DNA of 64,000 nucleotides. Source: Pseudomonas putida. GTDB taxonomy: Bacteria; Pseudomonadota; Gammaproteobacteria; Pseudomonadales; Pseudomonadaceae. Within the stretch, counting starts at the first letter, position 1. Every line of letters starts with the position of its first letter. A program made the translations under genes and the position numbers. The DNA lies in NCBI RefSeq assembly GCF_016406145.1, contig NZ_CP066306.1, forward strand, positions 5,622,501 through 5,686,500, given 5' to 3'. Below the pieces are notes generated by a model. It was not told the DNA's origin. It worked only from the letters and a program-made list of their open reading frames with translations, and ran no database searches. This document shows positions 38,329 to 47,888 of the stretch, in pieces.

Positions 38329-38946
38329 TCAGTGAAGGCCCTGGATATAACTGGCCAACGCTTCGATATCATGGTTGCTCAGCTTGCCGGCTATGGTCCG
38401 CATGGTCATGGCATCACCATCATTGGTGCGGTTGCCTTCGCGGAAGTCGGTGAGCTGCTTGGTCACGTACTGCGAATGCTGGCCACCCAGGTGCGGAAAG
38501 CCCGCCAGCGCGATGCCTGCGCCATTGGGCGAGTGGCACCCGGTGCAGGCAGGCATGCCTTTTTCAAGATCGCCGCCATTGAACAGCGCCCGGCCACGCT
38601 CGACCAACTTGGGGTCGGCGGCACCGACGCTGCCTTTCTGGCTGGCGAAGTAGGCGGCGATGTCGGCCAGGTCCTGGTCGTTGAAGTTGGCCAGCATGCC
38701 GGTCATCTCCAGTACGGTACGCTTGCCGGACTTTATGTCATGCAACTGTTTTTCGAGATAGCGCTGGCCCTGGCCGGCCAGTTTCGGAAAATTGGGCGCC
38801 AGGCTATTGCCGTCGGGGTTGTGGCAGGCACCACAGATGGCGGTCTTGGCCTGGCCGGCGGCGGCATCGCCTTTGACAGGTTCTGCAGCAGTGGCCGCAC
38901 CTGCGACACCCATGGTCAACAGCAGACTCACGACTAGTTTGTTCAT
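38329..38946 (-). CDS. cc4: Di-heme cytochrome c4
   Basis: A 205-aa periplasmic cytochrome with a signal peptide (MNKLVVSLLLTMGVAGAATA) and two heme c sites, C38-G-A-C-H42 and CTGCHS in the second half. Each half ends with a methionine-bearing segment (MTGMLANFNDQDLADIAAYF; MRTIAGKLSNHDIEALASYI), as expected from a duplicated c4 protein. It carries electrons from the bc1 complex to terminal oxidases. The single-heme cytochrome gene lies 31 bp upstream on the same strand, so both may be one unit. Confidence 0.93.
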   Translation of the reverse strand: MNKLVVSLLLTMGVAGAATAAEPVKGDAAAGQAKTAICGACHNPDGNSLAPNFPKLAGQGQRYLEKQLHDIKSGKRTVLEMTGMLANFNDQDLADIAAYFASQKGSVGAADPKLVERGRALFNGGDLEKGMPACTGCHSPNGAGIALAGFPHLGGQHSQYVTKQLTDFREGNRTNDGDAMTMRTIAGKLSNHDIEALASYIQGLH

Positions 38947-38977
38947 CAGCTAATCCAACACGGCTAAGGGTGAAATG

Positions 38978-39280
38978 TTATGTATCGGGACTGCCGCTCA
39001 TCCAAAGGATGACCAAACGGTAGTCCTCGGCACTGCAGTCCATGCACAATCCACGCGGCGGCATAGCCTTGAAACCCTGAGTCACATGCGCCATGAGTAC
39101 CTCCATGCCTTGCGCCAGCCTTGGCTCCCAGGCTGCCCGGTCACCCTTCTTGGGCGCCTGTGGCAACTGCCCGGCGTGACAGGCCGCACACGTGCGGTTG
39201 TACAACGCCTCGGGATCCTGTGTAGCCTGTGCGCTGAAAAACGGCAGGAACATACCGACAGCTAGCAGCCATTTCGCCAT
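38978..39280 (-). CDS. Mono-heme cytochrome c5-type protein
   Basis: A 100-aa exported cytochrome with signal peptide ([19 protein letters not shown]) and one heme site CAACH. The pair of cysteines in [12 protein letters not shown] near the C-terminus is typical of the c5 family, where it forms a disulfide. The start was taken at MAKWLL because the much longer upstream frame has no credible sequence. It precedes cc4 and probably serves the same respiratory chain in the periplasm. Confidence 0.88.
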   Translation of the reverse strand: MAKWLLAVGMFLPFFSAQATQDPEALYNRTCAACHAGQLPQAPKKGDRAAWEPRLAQGMEVLMAHVTQGFKAMPPRGLCMDCSAEDYRLVILWMSGSPDT

Positions 39281-39473
39281 GCGGAACGACCTGACAGGGT
39301 TGGGGGACGCGCTGCGTTCTGATGCGCGAGCTATTGTTCGACACCCCATGCCCGTTCTCCTTCGCTGGGAGAATGAGCACACAAATACTGGGGCATTATA
39401 TACTTCCGCCATCCAAACGGAAACGACACCGCTTGCCGGCCTAGGCTTTGGCAACACCCACATCGGATATCCC

Positions 39474-40106
39474 ATGCAAGTCAAGAACCCCATCCTCGGC
39501 CTCTGCCAGAAAGCCACATTCGCCCTCAGCGCTGCCAAGGTCGAACAATGCCCGGACGACCAGGGTTACGAGGTGGCTTTTGCCGGCCGTTCCAACGCCG
39601 GCAAATCCAGCGCCCTCAATACCCTGACTCATGCCAGCCTGGCGCGAACCTCGAAAACTCCAGGGCGCACCCAGCTGTTGAATTTCTTCAGTCTGGACGA
39701 TGAACGGCGTTTGGTCGACCTGCCAGGTTACGGATATGCAAAAGTCCCGATCCCGCTCAAGCAGCATTGGCAGCGTCACCTTGAGGCCTACCTTGGCAGC
39801 CGCGAATGCCTGCGCGGCGTCATCCTGATGATGGATGTGCGCCACCCGATGACCGACTTCGACAAGATGATGCTCGACTGGGCCCGGGCAAGCGGCATGC
39901 CGATGCACATCCTGCTGACCAAGGCCGACAAGCTGACCCACGGCGCAGGCAAGAACACCCTGCTCAAGGTGCAGTCGGAAATCCGCAAAGGTTGGGGGGA
40001 TGGCGTGACCATCCAGCTGTTCTCGGCCCCCAAGCGTCTGGGGCTGGAAGAGGCCTACAAGGTGCTGGCGGGCTGGATGGAGCTGGAAGACAAGCCGGTA
40101 GCCTGA
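39474..40106 (+). CDS. engB: Ribosome biogenesis GTPase YihA/EngB
   Basis: A 210-aa small GTPase needed for 50S subunit maturation. G1 is G38-R-S-N-A-G-K-S-S46, G3 is DLPGYGYAK and G4 is TKAD. The start [16 protein letters not shown] fits the family; a longer upstream extension has no support. Its place next to polA, with a small RNA gene between, is conserved across gamma-proteobacteria. It is divergent from the cytochrome pair. Confidence 0.94.
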   Translation: MQVKNPILGLCQKATFALSAAKVEQCPDDQGYEVAFAGRSNAGKSSALNTLTHASLARTSKTPGRTQLLNFFSLDDERRLVDLPGYGYAKVPIPLKQHWQRHLEAYLGSRECLRGVILMMDVRHPMTDFDKMMLDWARASGMPMHILLTKADKLTHGAGKNTLLKVQSEIRKGWGDGVTIQLFSAPKRLGLEEAYKVLAGWMELEDKPVA

Positions 40107-40116
40107 AGCGACTTCA

Positions 40117-40166
40117 TCGCCGGCAAGTCGGTTTCCCACCCTGTGGGGGCCGGCTTTTGGCGATAA
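40117..40166. repeat. REP-like hairpin after engB
   Basis: ATCGCCGGCAAGTCGG and CCGGCTTTTGGCGAT form an imperfect outer stem around an inner CCCAC-CCT-GTGGG hairpin. It lies just after the engB stop and probably marks the end of that transcript. Confidence 0.55.
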
Positions 40167-40197
40167 TGCAAGCATCGCCACGCCAAATTTCGGGCAA

Positions 40198-40325
40198 AAA
40201 AAACCCCGGACTTCGTATGGGGAGGGGGAAGTTCGGGGTCCAAGTCCGGACCGCTAGGGCGGGGTCCAGATATCTGCCAACACTTAACACAACATAGGAG
40301 CATCGAAGGGCTTCACCAGCCATTC
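40198..40325 (-). ncRNA. ersA: ErsA-type small RNA (Spot 42 locus)
   Basis: The 368-bp gap between polA and engB is where pseudomonads encode the Hfq-dependent small RNA ErsA, in the same locus as enterobacterial Spot 42. On the minus strand a sigma-22-like promoter would start an RNA of about 128 nt; ErsA of P. aeruginosa is 132 nt. Predicted structure: a first hairpin TCTGGACC / GGTCCGGA with a C-rich loop, then the terminator stem CCCCGAACTT / AAGTCCGGGG (one mismatch), whose loop holds the C-rich stretch CCCCCTCCCC, followed by eight T. C-rich single strands are the usual seed for targeting GA-rich ribosome sites. Start and strand are inferred from sequence. Confidence 0.75.
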
Positions 40326-40331
40326 AGTTAC

Positions 40332-40359
40332 TCTGAGTTCCGCTTCACCGGTTTAGTTC
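40332..40359 (-). promoter_or_regulatory. Candidate AlgU (sigma-22) promoter of ersA
   Basis: The minus strand reads GAACTA, then 17 nt, then TCAGA, close to the AlgU consensus GAACTT-N16/17-TCTGA. It would place the RNA start about 7 nt downstream, near 40325. ErsA of P. aeruginosa is known to depend on AlgU. Confidence 0.6.
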
Positions 40360-40474
40360 CAGAGCCCTCAAAACTATTTGCGATAGTTTCATGAAACCGT
40401 AGTACTAATGGCATCGAGCCATGCCGGGATCCGCGTCGCTACAACCCGGATCCTACACAGGTTTCTCTGCTCAA

Positions 40475-43222
40475 TCAGTGAGCTTCGTCCCAATTCGAAC
40501 CAACGCCGACCTCGACCAGCAGTGGTACATCCAGTTGCGCGGCCTTGCTCATCTGCCCGCGAATTTCATCTTTCACCTGGTCTACGAGGTCTTCGCGCAC
40601 TTCAAGCACCAATTCGTCGTGGACCTGCAAGATAACGCGAGCATCGAGGCCGCTTTCGCTCAGCCAGTTGTCAACGTTAACCATTGCCCGTTTGATGATG
40701 TCGGCGGCGGTACCCTGCATCGGTGCGTTGATCGCCGTGCGCTCGGCGCCCTTGCGTAGGGCCGGATTCTTGGCGTTGATGTCCGGCAGGTAAAGCCTGC
40801 GGCCGAACAAGGTCTCGACGAAGCCTTGCTCGGCAGCCTGGGCGCGGGTGCGTTCCATGTAGGCCAGTACGCCTGGGTAACGGGCGAAATAGCGGTCGAT
40901 GTAATCCTGCGACTGCTTGCGGTCTACACCGATCTGCTTGGCCAGGCCGAATGCGCTCATACCGTAGATCAGGCCAAAGTTGATGGCTTTCGCGCTACGA
41001 CGCTGATCGGTGGTGACTGCTTCCAGAGCTACGCCAAAAACTTCCGCAGCCGTGGCACGGTGCACATCCAGGTTATTGCGGAAGGCGTGCAGCAGGCCTT
41101 CGTCCTTGGCCAGGTGGGCCATGATGCGCAGTTCGATCTGCGAATAGTCCGCCGCCAGCAGCTTGTAGCCCGGGCTGGCGATGAACGCCTGGCGGATACG
41201 CCGGCCTTCGGCGGTACGGATAGGAATATTCTGCAGGTTCGGGTCGCTGGACGACAGGCGCCCAGTGGCGGCCACGGCCTGCTGGTAAGACGTGTGGATA
41301 CGCCCGGTTCGCGGGTTGATCTGCCCCGGCAACTTGTCGGTGTACGTGCTCTTGAGCTTGCTCAGGCTGCGGTACTGCATCAGTACCTCCGGCAACGGAT
41401 AACCTTGCTCGGCCAACTCGTCCAGTACTGCTTCGGCCGTGGATGGCTGGCCCTTGGCGGTCTTGCTCAGCACCGGCATGCCGAGCTTGTCGTAGAGGAT
41501 CGAGCCGAGCTGTTTGGGCGAGCCGAGGTTGAATTCCTCACCCGCCAGCTCATAAGCCCGACGCTCGAGATCGGCCATTTTCACGCCCAGCTCACCGCTC
41601 TGTATCTGTAACAAAGCAGCATCAACCAGCGCGCCCTGGCGCTCGATCTTGGCCAGCACCGGCACAAGCGGCATCTCGATATCCATCAGCACCGGCAGCA
41701 CGCTCGGTGTCTGCGCAAGGCGGGCCTGCAGCGCCTGATGCAGGCGCAGGGTAATGTCGGCATCTTCGGCAGCGTAAGGGCCAGCCTTATCCAGGTGGAT
41801 CTGGTTGAAGGTCAGCTGTTTGGCGCCTTTGCCGGCGATGTCTTCGAAAGCGATGGTGGCGTGGTCGAGATACTTCTGCGCCAGGCTGTCCATATCATGA
41901 CGGGTCGCAGTGGAGTTGAGCACATACGATTCAAGCATGGTGTCATAGGCAACGCCCTGCATCTGGATCGCCGGCGAGCCATTGGCAAGGATGTTGATAT
42001 CGTACTTGGCGTTCTGCCCAACCTTTTCCTTGGCCGGGTCTTGCAGAAGCGGTTTCAATGCCAGCAACACGGCTTCGCGATCCAGTTGCACCGGCGCGCC
42101 TTCATAGTCGTGTGCCAACGGTACGTAAGCCGCTTCATGGGGTTCGACAGCGAAGGACAGGCCGACCAGCTGTGCCTTTTGCGCATCGAGGCTGGTGGTC
42201 TCGGTATCGAAAGCGAACAGCGGTGCCTGACGCAGCTTTTCCAGCCAGGCATCGAAGCGAGCCTGATCAAGGATGGTTTCGTATTTGGGCTCGACCTTGG
42301 CCGCAGGCGCCTCCAGTGGCGCAACTTCATCGCCAGCCCTGGCTGCGTCCCGCTGAACGTCGGCGATCCAGCTCTTGAATTCCATCTCGGTGTAAAGTGC
42401 CAGCAGCGCTTCACGGTCCGGCTCGCCGCACACCAGTGCGTCCACTTCGATATCCAGCGGCACATCGACTTTGATGGTCGCCAGTTCGTAGGACAAAAAC
42501 GCCGCGTCACGGTGTTCTTCGAGCTTGGCCGGCAGGGTCTTGGCGCCACGAATCGCCAGTGCCGGCACCTTGTCCAGGTTGGCGTACAGGTCGCTGAGGC
42601 CGCCGCCGATACCGGTCAGCAGCCCTACTGCGGTTTTTTCACCGACCCCAGGTACGCCTGGGATGTTGTCGACCTTGTCGCCCATCAGGGCGAGGAAATC
42701 GATGATGTGCTCCGGGCCGACGCCGAACTTCTCATGCACGCCTGCCACATCCAGCACACTGCCAGTCATGGTGTTGACCAGGGTAACGTGGCCGTCTACC
42801 AGCTGCGCCATATCCTTGTCACCGGTCGAGATGATCACTGGCCGCCCCTTTGCCGCACTGCTGCGCGCCAGCGTGCCGATCACGTCGTCGGCCTCGACCC
42901 CCTCGACGCACAGCAGCGGGTAACCCAGAGCCTTGACGCTGGCATGCAGCGGCTCTACCTGCACCCGCAGGTCGTCCGGCATGCTGGGGCGGTTGGCCTT
43001 GTACTCGGCGAACATGGCATCGCGGAAGGTACCGCCCTTGGCATCGAACACCACGGCGAACAGGCTGTCGGGGTATTGCTTGCGCAGGCTCTTGAGCATG
43101 TTCAACACACCCTTGACCGCGCCGGTGGGCATGCCCTTGGAAGTGGTCAGCGGCGGCAGCGCGTGGAAGGCGCGGTAAAGGTAAGAGGAACCGTCCACCA
43201 GGACGAGGGGCGCTTGGCTCAT
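40475..43222 (-). CDS. polA: DNA polymerase I
   Basis: A 915-aa family A polymerase with all three activities. The 5'-3' exonuclease (1-290) has [10 protein letters not shown] and [11 protein letters not shown]; the 3'-5' exonuclease (about 310-500) keeps [11 protein letters not shown]; the polymerase domain has motif [18 protein letters not shown] and motif [10 protein letters not shown]. The start [17 protein letters not shown] was chosen over one four codons upstream. It works in Okazaki fragment processing and repair. It is divergent from the DUF2782 gene. Confidence 0.97.
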   Translation of the reverse strand: MSQAPLVLVDGSSYLYRAFHALPPLTTSKGMPTGAVKGVLNMLKSLRKQYPDSLFAVVFDAKGGTFRDAMFAEYKANRPSMPDDLRVQVEPLHASVKALGYPLLCVEGVEADDVIGTLARSSAAKGRPVIISTGDKDMAQLVDGHVTLVNTMTGSVLDVAGVHEKFGVGPEHIIDFLALMGDKVDNIPGVPGVGEKTAVGLLTGIGGGLSDLYANLDKVPALAIRGAKTLPAKLEEHRDAAFLSYELATIKVDVPLDIEVDALVCGEPDREALLALYTEMEFKSWIADVQRDAARAGDEVAPLEAPAAKVEPKYETILDQARFDAWLEKLRQAPLFAFDTETTSLDAQKAQLVGLSFAVEPHEAAYVPLAHDYEGAPVQLDREAVLLALKPLLQDPAKEKVGQNAKYDINILANGSPAIQMQGVAYDTMLESYVLNSTATRHDMDSLAQKYLDHATIAFEDIAGKGAKQLTFNQIHLDKAGPYAAEDADITLRLHQALQARLAQTPSVLPVLMDIEMPLVPVLAKIERQGALVDAALLQIQSGELGVKMADLERRAYELAGEEFNLGSPKQLGSILYDKLGMPVLSKTAKGQPSTAEAVLDELAEQGYPLPEVLMQYRSLSKLKSTYTDKLPGQINPRTGRIHTSYQQAVAATGRLSSSDPNLQNIPIRTAEGRRIRQAFIASPGYKLLAADYSQIELRIMAHLAKDEGLLHAFRNNLDVHRATAAEVFGVALEAVTTDQRRSAKAINFGLIYGMSAFGLAKQIGVDRKQSQDYIDRYFARYPGVLAYMERTRAQAAEQGFVETLFGRRLYLPDINAKNPALRKGAERTAINAPMQGTAADIIKRAMVNVDNWLSESGLDARVILQVHDELVLEVREDLVDQVKDEIRGQMSKAAQLDVPLLVEVGVGSNWDEAH

Positions 43223-43296
43223 GAGCAGAATCAACCTTTTCGGCGGGTCCGGAGCTAGAATAGCCGGATCAATGACGACAAAGGGACAAGGTTATC

Positions 43297-43584
43297 ATGC
43301 GTACACTCAATCGCCTGTTACTGCTCAGCCTGTTGGCAACCATGCCAGTCGTCACCCTGGCGGCGGACGACGCCCCCTCGGCAGATCCCGAGGTGACCAT
43401 TCGCACGGAAGGCGATAAAACCATCCAGGAATACCGGCAGAACGGCTTCCTGTATGCGATCAAGATCACGCCGAAAAACGGCAAGCCTTATTTTCTGGTA
43501 CGCGCCGATGGCTCTGATGGCAATTTCATTCGTTCCGACCAACCGGACATGCTGATTCCGTCCTGGAAGATCTTCGAGTGGTAA
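43297..43584 (+). CDS. Exported DUF2782 protein
   Basis: A 95-aa protein with a signal peptide (MRTLNRLLLLSLLATMPVVTLA) and a DUF2782 domain: VTIRTEGDKTIQEYRQNG, then IKITPKNGKPYFLVRADG, ending SWKIFEW. The family is small, conserved in Pseudomonas next to polA and thrB, and has no known function. It precedes thrB by 69 bp and may be co-transcribed with it. Confidence 0.88.
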   Translation: MRTLNRLLLLSLLATMPVVTLAADDAPSADPEVTIRTEGDKTIQEYRQNGFLYAIKITPKNGKPYFLVRADGSDGNFIRSDQPDMLIPSWKIFEW

Positions 43585-43611
43585 TCTGACGCGTACCGTT
43601 CACATCAACCT

Positions 43612-43643
43612 GGCACTTCCCGGCGGAAGTGCCCGTATGGGCA
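43612..43643 (+). promoter_or_regulatory. Overlapping hairpins just upstream of thrB
   Basis: GGCACTTCC-CGGC-GGAAGTGCC (43612-43633) is a perfect 9-bp stem. TGCCC-GTAT-GGGCA (43630-43643) overlaps its right arm, so only one can form. The thrB ATG follows 10 nt later with no clear ribosome site. A translational switch or weak terminator is possible; neither is shown. Confidence 0.4.
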
Positions 43644-43653
43644 TTCTTTCATC

Positions 43654-44604
43654 ATGTCAGTCTTCACCCCCGTGACCCGGCCTGAGCTGGAAACCTTTCT
43701 GGCGCCGTATCAGCTGGGCCGTCTGCTCGATTTCCAGGGCATTGCCGCCGGCACCGAAAACAGCAATTTCTTCGTCAGCCTCGAACAGGGGGAGTTCGTC
43801 CTGACGCTGATCGAGCGCGGCCCCAGCGAGGACATGCCGTTCTTCATCGAACTGCTCGACACGCTGCACGCCGCCGATATGCCGGTGCCTTACGCCATAC
43901 GTGACCGTGACGGCAATGGCCTGCGCGAGCTGTGCGGCAAGCCGGCACTGCTGCAGCCAAGGCTGTCGGGCAAGCACATCAAGGCGCCGAACAACCAGCA
44001 CTGCGCCCAGGTAGGTGAGCTGCTGGCGCACATCCACCTGGCCACCCGCGAGCACGTCATCGAGCGCAAGACCGATCGCGGCCTGGACTGGATGCTCGCC
44101 AGCGGTGCCGAGCTGATGCCGCGCCTCACGGCAGAACAGGTTGCCCTGTTGCAGCCGGCGCTGGACGAAATCATCGCGCACAAAGCGCAGATCCTGGCAT
44201 TGCCGCGGGCCAACCTGCATGCCGACCTGTTCCGCGACAACGTGATGTTCGAAGGCACCCACCTGACCGGCGTGATCGACTTCTACAATGCCTGCTCGGG
44301 GCCGATGCTGTACGACATCGCCATCACCGTGAATGACTGGTGCCTGGATGAAACCGGCGCGATCGATATGCCTCGTGCCCAAGCCCTGCTGGCGGCCTAT
44401 GCTGCGCTACGGCCATTCACAGCAGCCGAGGCCGAGCTCTGGCCGCAGATGTTGCGGGTCGGGTGCGTGCGCTTCTGGCTGTCGCGTTTGATCGCGGCCG
44501 AGTCGTTTGCCGGGATGGATGTGATGATCCATGACCCGAGCGAGTTCGAGGTGCGTCTGGCGCAGCGCCAGCAAGTGGCTTTGCACCTGCCGTTCGCGCT
44601 CTGA
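43654..44604 (+). CDS. thrB: Homoserine kinase
   Basis: A 316-aa homoserine kinase of the type found in Pseudomonas (ThrB II, aminoglycoside phosphotransferase fold), unrelated to the GHMP-type ThrB of E. coli. The catalytic loop LHADLFRDNVMFEG and the metal motif GVIDFYNACSG are intact, and the N-terminal GTENSNFFV forms the nucleotide loop. It phosphorylates homoserine on the way to threonine in the cytoplasm. It follows the DUF2782 gene and ends just before a REPIN. Confidence 0.93.
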   Translation: MSVFTPVTRPELETFLAPYQLGRLLDFQGIAAGTENSNFFVSLEQGEFVLTLIERGPSEDMPFFIELLDTLHAADMPVPYAIRDRDGNGLRELCGKPALLQPRLSGKHIKAPNNQHCAQVGELLAHIHLATREHVIERKTDRGLDWMLASGAELMPRLTAEQVALLQPALDEIIAHKAQILALPRANLHADLFRDNVMFEGTHLTGVIDFYNACSGPMLYDIAITVNDWCLDETGAIDMPRAQALLAAYAALRPFTAAEAELWPQMLRVGCVRFWLSRLIAAESFAGMDVMIHDPSEFEVRLAQRQQVALHLPFAL

Positions 44605-44622
44605 CCGAAGCGCCACCGCTCT

Positions 44623-44739
44623 CTGCAGGAGCGGCCTTGTGTCGCGAAAGGGCTGCGCAGCAGCCCCAGACATATCTGCGGCAGCGCGATATCCGGGGCC
44701 GCTTTGCGGCCCTTTCGCGACACAAGGCCGCTCCTACAG
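44623..44739. repeat. REPIN (two inverted REP sequences)
   Basis: Two 31-bp arms (44623-44653 and 44709-44739) are reverse complements with a single mismatch. Each contains GGAGCGGCCTTGTGTCGCG or its complement. Between them lie GGGCTGC-GCA-GCAGCCC and GGGCCGC-TTT-GCGGCCC. This is the REP-inverted-REP arrangement that RAYT transposases move. It sits between convergent thrB and znuA and could end both transcripts. Confidence 0.85.
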
Positions 44740-44755
44740 CGCCTATGCAAATGGC

Positions 44756-45664
44756 TTAAAGCTGCTCCAGGCACCCTGCCAGCTCACCGCCCAGCTTTTC
44801 CAGCAAACGCTCGTAACCCTTGGCATCCACTGCGTCGTTCCCGCCCAACGCATCCAGCTCAGCCAACCGCACCGGCAGACCGGCCGTCAGCGTCTCAGCC
44901 AAGCGCGGTCGCAGCGGCGGCTCACTGAACACGCAGGTCTTGCCCACTTCCTGTAGACGCTTGCGCATGGCAGCGACATGCTGCGCCCCCGGCTGCACTT
45001 CGGCCGCCACGCTGAACACACCCGCGTGCTTGAGCCCATAAGCAGACTCGAAGTAGTCAAACGCTTCGTGGAACACGAAGTAAGGCTTGTCGGCAATACC
45101 CGCCACCCGGGCCTTGATGCGTGCATCCAGGCCATCGAGGCGTTCAGAGAAGGCCTTCAGGTTGCTCTGATAGCGCGCAGCATTGGCAGGGTCCGCCGAC
45201 GCCAGGTCTGCCGCCATCTTCGCCGCAATCACCCGGGCGTTAACTGACGACAACCACAAATGCGCGTCCAGGCTGCCCGGACGATGATCGTGGTCATGAT
45301 CGTCATGCGCTTCTTCATCGTGTGAATGGCTGTCCTCGCCAAAGTGGCGCAACTGCATGCCCGGCAGCGACTGAACAGCCACGACAGGTTTGCTGCGGCT
45401 GCCCAACACCCGCGGCAGGAAGCCTTCCATGTCGGGGCCGATCCAGTACAGCAGATCGGCATCGCCGACACGGCGCACGTCGGACGGGCGCAGGGCATAG
45501 TGGTGCGGCGAGGCGCCAGGAGGCAGCAGCACCTCGGGGCTGCCAACCCCGTCCTGCACAGCGGCGGCAATCTGCTGCAACGGTTTGATACTGGTCAGCA
45601 CACGCACGTCGGCTTGCGCCGAGCAGGCGATAAAAGCGACAAAAAGCACAAGCAATCGGGACAC
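44756..45664 (-). CDS. znuA: Zinc ABC transporter substrate-binding protein ZnuA
   Basis: A 302-aa periplasmic zinc-binding protein with a signal peptide (VSRLLVLFVAFIACSAQA). The cluster A-I landmarks include LPPGASPHHYAL, and the hallmark His/Asp-rich loop (HSHDEEAHDDHDHDH) is present. I start at a GTG because the upstream frame crosses the Zur box and has no support. It is divergent from zur with a Zur box between. It delivers zinc to ZnuB/ZnuC, encoded on the other side of zur. Confidence 0.92.
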   Translation of the reverse strand: MSRLLVLFVAFIACSAQADVRVLTSIKPLQQIAAAVQDGVGSPEVLLPPGASPHHYALRPSDVRRVGDADLLYWIGPDMEGFLPRVLGSRSKPVVAVQSLPGMQLRHFGEDSHSHDEEAHDDHDHDHRPGSLDAHLWLSSVNARVIAAKMAADLASADPANAARYQSNLKAFSERLDGLDARIKARVAGIADKPYFVFHEAFDYFESAYGLKHAGVFSVAAEVQPGAQHVAAMRKRLQEVGKTCVFSEPPLRPRLAETLTAGLPVRLAELDALGGNDAVDAKGYERLLEKLGGELAGCLEQL

Positions 45665-45691
45665 GATGAATACTCGACTCGGCAGAAACAG

Positions 45692-45704
45692 GTAACATAA
45701 TAAC
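45692..45704. promoter_or_regulatory. Zur box between znuA and zur
   Basis: GTAACATAATAAC, or GTTATTATGTTAC on the other strand, matches the AT-rich palindromic Zur consensus of gamma-proteobacteria. It lies 28 bp before the znuA start and 27 bp before zur, where binding would block both promoters when zinc is plentiful. Confidence 0.72.
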
Positions 45705-45730
45705 GTCTCTATCCAGAACCGTCGCTGCTC

Positions 45731-46216
45731 ATGTCCATCACGCCGCTGGCCCACCGTCCCCACGATCACTCTCACTGCGTGCACAGCGCCCTGACCGAGG
45801 CCGAGGTGCTGTGCACCCGCCAGGGCCTGCGCCTGACTGCACTGCGCCGGCGTGTGCTGGAGCTGGTGTGGCAGAGCCACAAGCCGCTGGGCGCCTACGA
45901 CATCCTCGCCGTGCTCAGCGAACAGGATGGCCGGCGTGCTGCGCCACCGACCGTTTATCGGGCGCTGGACTTCCTGCTGGAAAACGGCCTGGTACACCGC
46001 ATCGCCTCACTCAACGCCTTCATCGGTTGCAGCCACCCCGAGCACGCGCACCAGGGCCAGTTCCTCATCTGCCGCGAATGCCACGTCGCCATCGAACTGG
46101 AGCAGGACAGCATCAGCGATGCGATCCTCACCAGCGCCAAAGGCGTGGGTTTCAGCGTGGAAACGCAGACGGTGGAAATAGTCGGCCTGTGCGGTAATTG
46201 CCGGGGCGCGGCATGA
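45731..46216 (+). CDS. zur: Zinc uptake regulator Zur (Fur family)
   Basis: A 161-aa Fur-family repressor. The N-terminus is histidine-rich ([12 protein letters not shown]), the winged helix follows ([19 protein letters not shown]), and the structural zinc cysteines are in CRECH and CGNC. It senses cytosolic zinc and represses zinc uptake genes. Its stop overlaps the znuC start by 4 nt, so regulator, ATPase and permease form one transcript, auto-regulated through the box upstream. Confidence 0.94.
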   Translation: MSITPLAHRPHDHSHCVHSALTEAEVLCTRQGLRLTALRRRVLELVWQSHKPLGAYDILAVLSEQDGRRAAPPTVYRALDFLLENGLVHRIASLNAFIGCSHPEHAHQGQFLICRECHVAIELEQDSISDAILTSAKGVGFSVETQTVEIVGLCGNCRGAA

Positions 46217-46986
46217 GCGACGCACTGATCCGCCTGGAGCAGGTCGGCGTTACGTTCGGCGGCGAAGCCGTGCTCGACAGCATCGACCTGTCGGTGGCAC
46301 CCAGCCAGATCGTCACCCTGATCGGCCCCAACGGCGCAGGTAAGACTACCTTGGTACGAGCTGTGCTCGGGCTGCTCAAGCCGCACCGCGGTACAGTCTG
46401 GCGCAAGCCGAAGCTGCGTATCGGCTACATGCCGCAAAAAATCCAGGTGGACGCCACGCTGCCGTTGTCCGTGCTGCGCTTTCTGCGCCTGGTACCCGGT
46501 GTTGACCGGCAGGCAGCGTTGTCGGCACTGCAGGAAGTGGGCGCCGAACAGGTCATCGACAGCCCGATCCAGACCATTTCCGGCGGCGAGATGCAACGCG
46601 TGCTACTGGCCAGAGCGCTGTTGCGCGAGCCCCAGCTGCTGGTACTGGATGAGCCGGTACAAGGCGTCGACGTGGTCGGCCAGACCGAGCTGTATAACCT
46701 GATCACTCGCCTGCGCGACCGCCATGGTTGCGGGGTATTGATGGTCTCGCACGATCTGCACCTGGTGATGAGCGCCACCGACCAGGTGGTCTGCCTCAAT
46801 CGGCATGTGTGCTGCTCCGGCCACCCCGAGCAGGTCAGCAACGACCCCGCCTTCGTCGAACTGTTCGGCCAGAACGCACCAAGCCTGGCCGTCTATCACC
46901 ACCACCATGATCACAGCCACGACCTGCATGGCTCGGTGGTCGCCCCTGGCACCCATGTTCACGGAGACCACTGCAAGCATGGCTGA
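46213..46986 (+). CDS. znuC: Zinc ABC transporter ATP-binding protein ZnuC
   Basis: A 257-aa ATPase with Walker A GPNGAGKT, signature [15 protein letters not shown] and Walker [13 protein letters not shown]. The C-terminal ~30 residues are very histidine-rich ([23 protein letters not shown]), which may store or sense zinc at the transporter. The start [10 protein letters not shown] overlaps the zur stop by 4 nt; the znuB start lies 8 nt inside its end. It drives zinc import. Confidence 0.94.
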   Translation: MSDALIRLEQVGVTFGGEAVLDSIDLSVAPSQIVTLIGPNGAGKTTLVRAVLGLLKPHRGTVWRKPKLRIGYMPQKIQVDATLPLSVLRFLRLVPGVDRQAALSALQEVGAEQVIDSPIQTISGGEMQRVLLARALLREPQLLVLDEPVQGVDVVGQTELYNLITRLRDRHGCGVLMVSHDLHLVMSATDQVVCLNRHVCCSGHPEQVSNDPAFVELFGQNAPSLAVYHHHHDHSHDLHGSVVAPGTHVHGDHCKHG

Positions 46987-47761
46987 TTTTCTTCTTTACG
47001 CCCTGCTCGCGGGTCTTTCCCTGGCGCTGGTGGCTGGCCCGCTGGGCTCCTTCGTGGTGTGGCGGCGCATGGCCTATTTCGGCGATACCTTGTCCCACGC
47101 AGCGCTGCTGGGCGTGGCCATGGGCTTCGTGCTGGACGTCAGCCCGGCGCTGGCGGTAACCGTGGGGTGCCTGTTGCTGGCGTTGCTGCTGGTGACCCTG
47201 CAGCAACGCCAGCCGTTGGCGTCCGACACGCTGCTCGGCATCCTCGCGCCCAGCACCTTGTCGTTGGGCCTGGTGGTGCTGAGCTTCATGCACGACGTAC
47301 GCATCGACCTGATGGCCTACCTGTTTGGCGACTTGCTGGCCATCAGTACCACTGATCTGGCCTGGATCCTGGGCGGCAGTGCGCTGGTACTGCTGCTGCT
47401 TGCAGTCCTTTGGCGACCGTTGCTGGCGGTTACCGTCCACGAAGAGCTGGCCATGGTTGAAGGTCTGCCAGTCGCTGGCTTGCGCCTGGCGCTGATGCTG
47501 CTGATTGCCGTGGTCATCGCCGTTGCCATGAAGATCGTCGGCGTGCTGTTGATCACCTCTCTGCTGATCATCCCTGCCGCTGCGGCACAGCGCCATGCGC
47601 GCTCGCCGGAGCAGATGGCAGTGGGGGCCAGCCTGCTGGGCGTCGCGGCCGTCTGCGGCGGCCTGGCCATGTCCTGGTTCAAGGACACCCCAGCCGGCCC
47701 ATCGATCGTGGTCTGCGCGGCAGTGCTATTCTTGCTGAGCCTGGCTCTGCCCAAACGTTGA
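46979..47761 (+). CDS. znuB: Zinc ABC transporter permease ZnuB
   Basis: A 260-aa permease of the ABC-3 family with about eight to nine hydrophobic helices. Landmarks are [15 protein letters not shown] near residue 35 and the [11 protein letters not shown] coupling segment. It starts inside the end of znuC at [14 protein letters not shown]. It forms the channel for zinc in the inner membrane and completes the zur-znuC-znuB operon. Confidence 0.93.
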   Translation: MADFLLYALLAGLSLALVAGPLGSFVVWRRMAYFGDTLSHAALLGVAMGFVLDVSPALAVTVGCLLLALLLVTLQQRQPLASDTLLGILAPSTLSLGLVVLSFMHDVRIDLMAYLFGDLLAISTTDLAWILGGSALVLLLLAVLWRPLLAVTVHEELAMVEGLPVAGLRLALMLLIAVVIAVAMKIVGVLLITSLLIIPAAAAQRHARSPEQMAVGASLLGVAAVCGGLAMSWFKDTPAGPSIVVCAAVLFLLSLALPKR

Positions 47762-47888
47762 AAAGCGGGATGCCCCATGGCACACCCTGCAACCTTTTCG
47801 CAGGTAAAGGGTCTGTAAGACTTGTTTTCGAGCGTGCGCACCTGGGTGTAGACTTGCTCGCTTTTTGCGCAAATAGAGAGTCGCAGGA

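Noticed and set aside
41738..43258. 506-codon frame antisense to polA
   Set aside because: polA is unambiguous on the minus strand; the antisense product is a shadow.
44756..45997. Long N-terminal extension of znuA
   Set aside because: It would cross the Zur box and much of the zur gene; a GTG start at 45664 gives a normal signal peptide.
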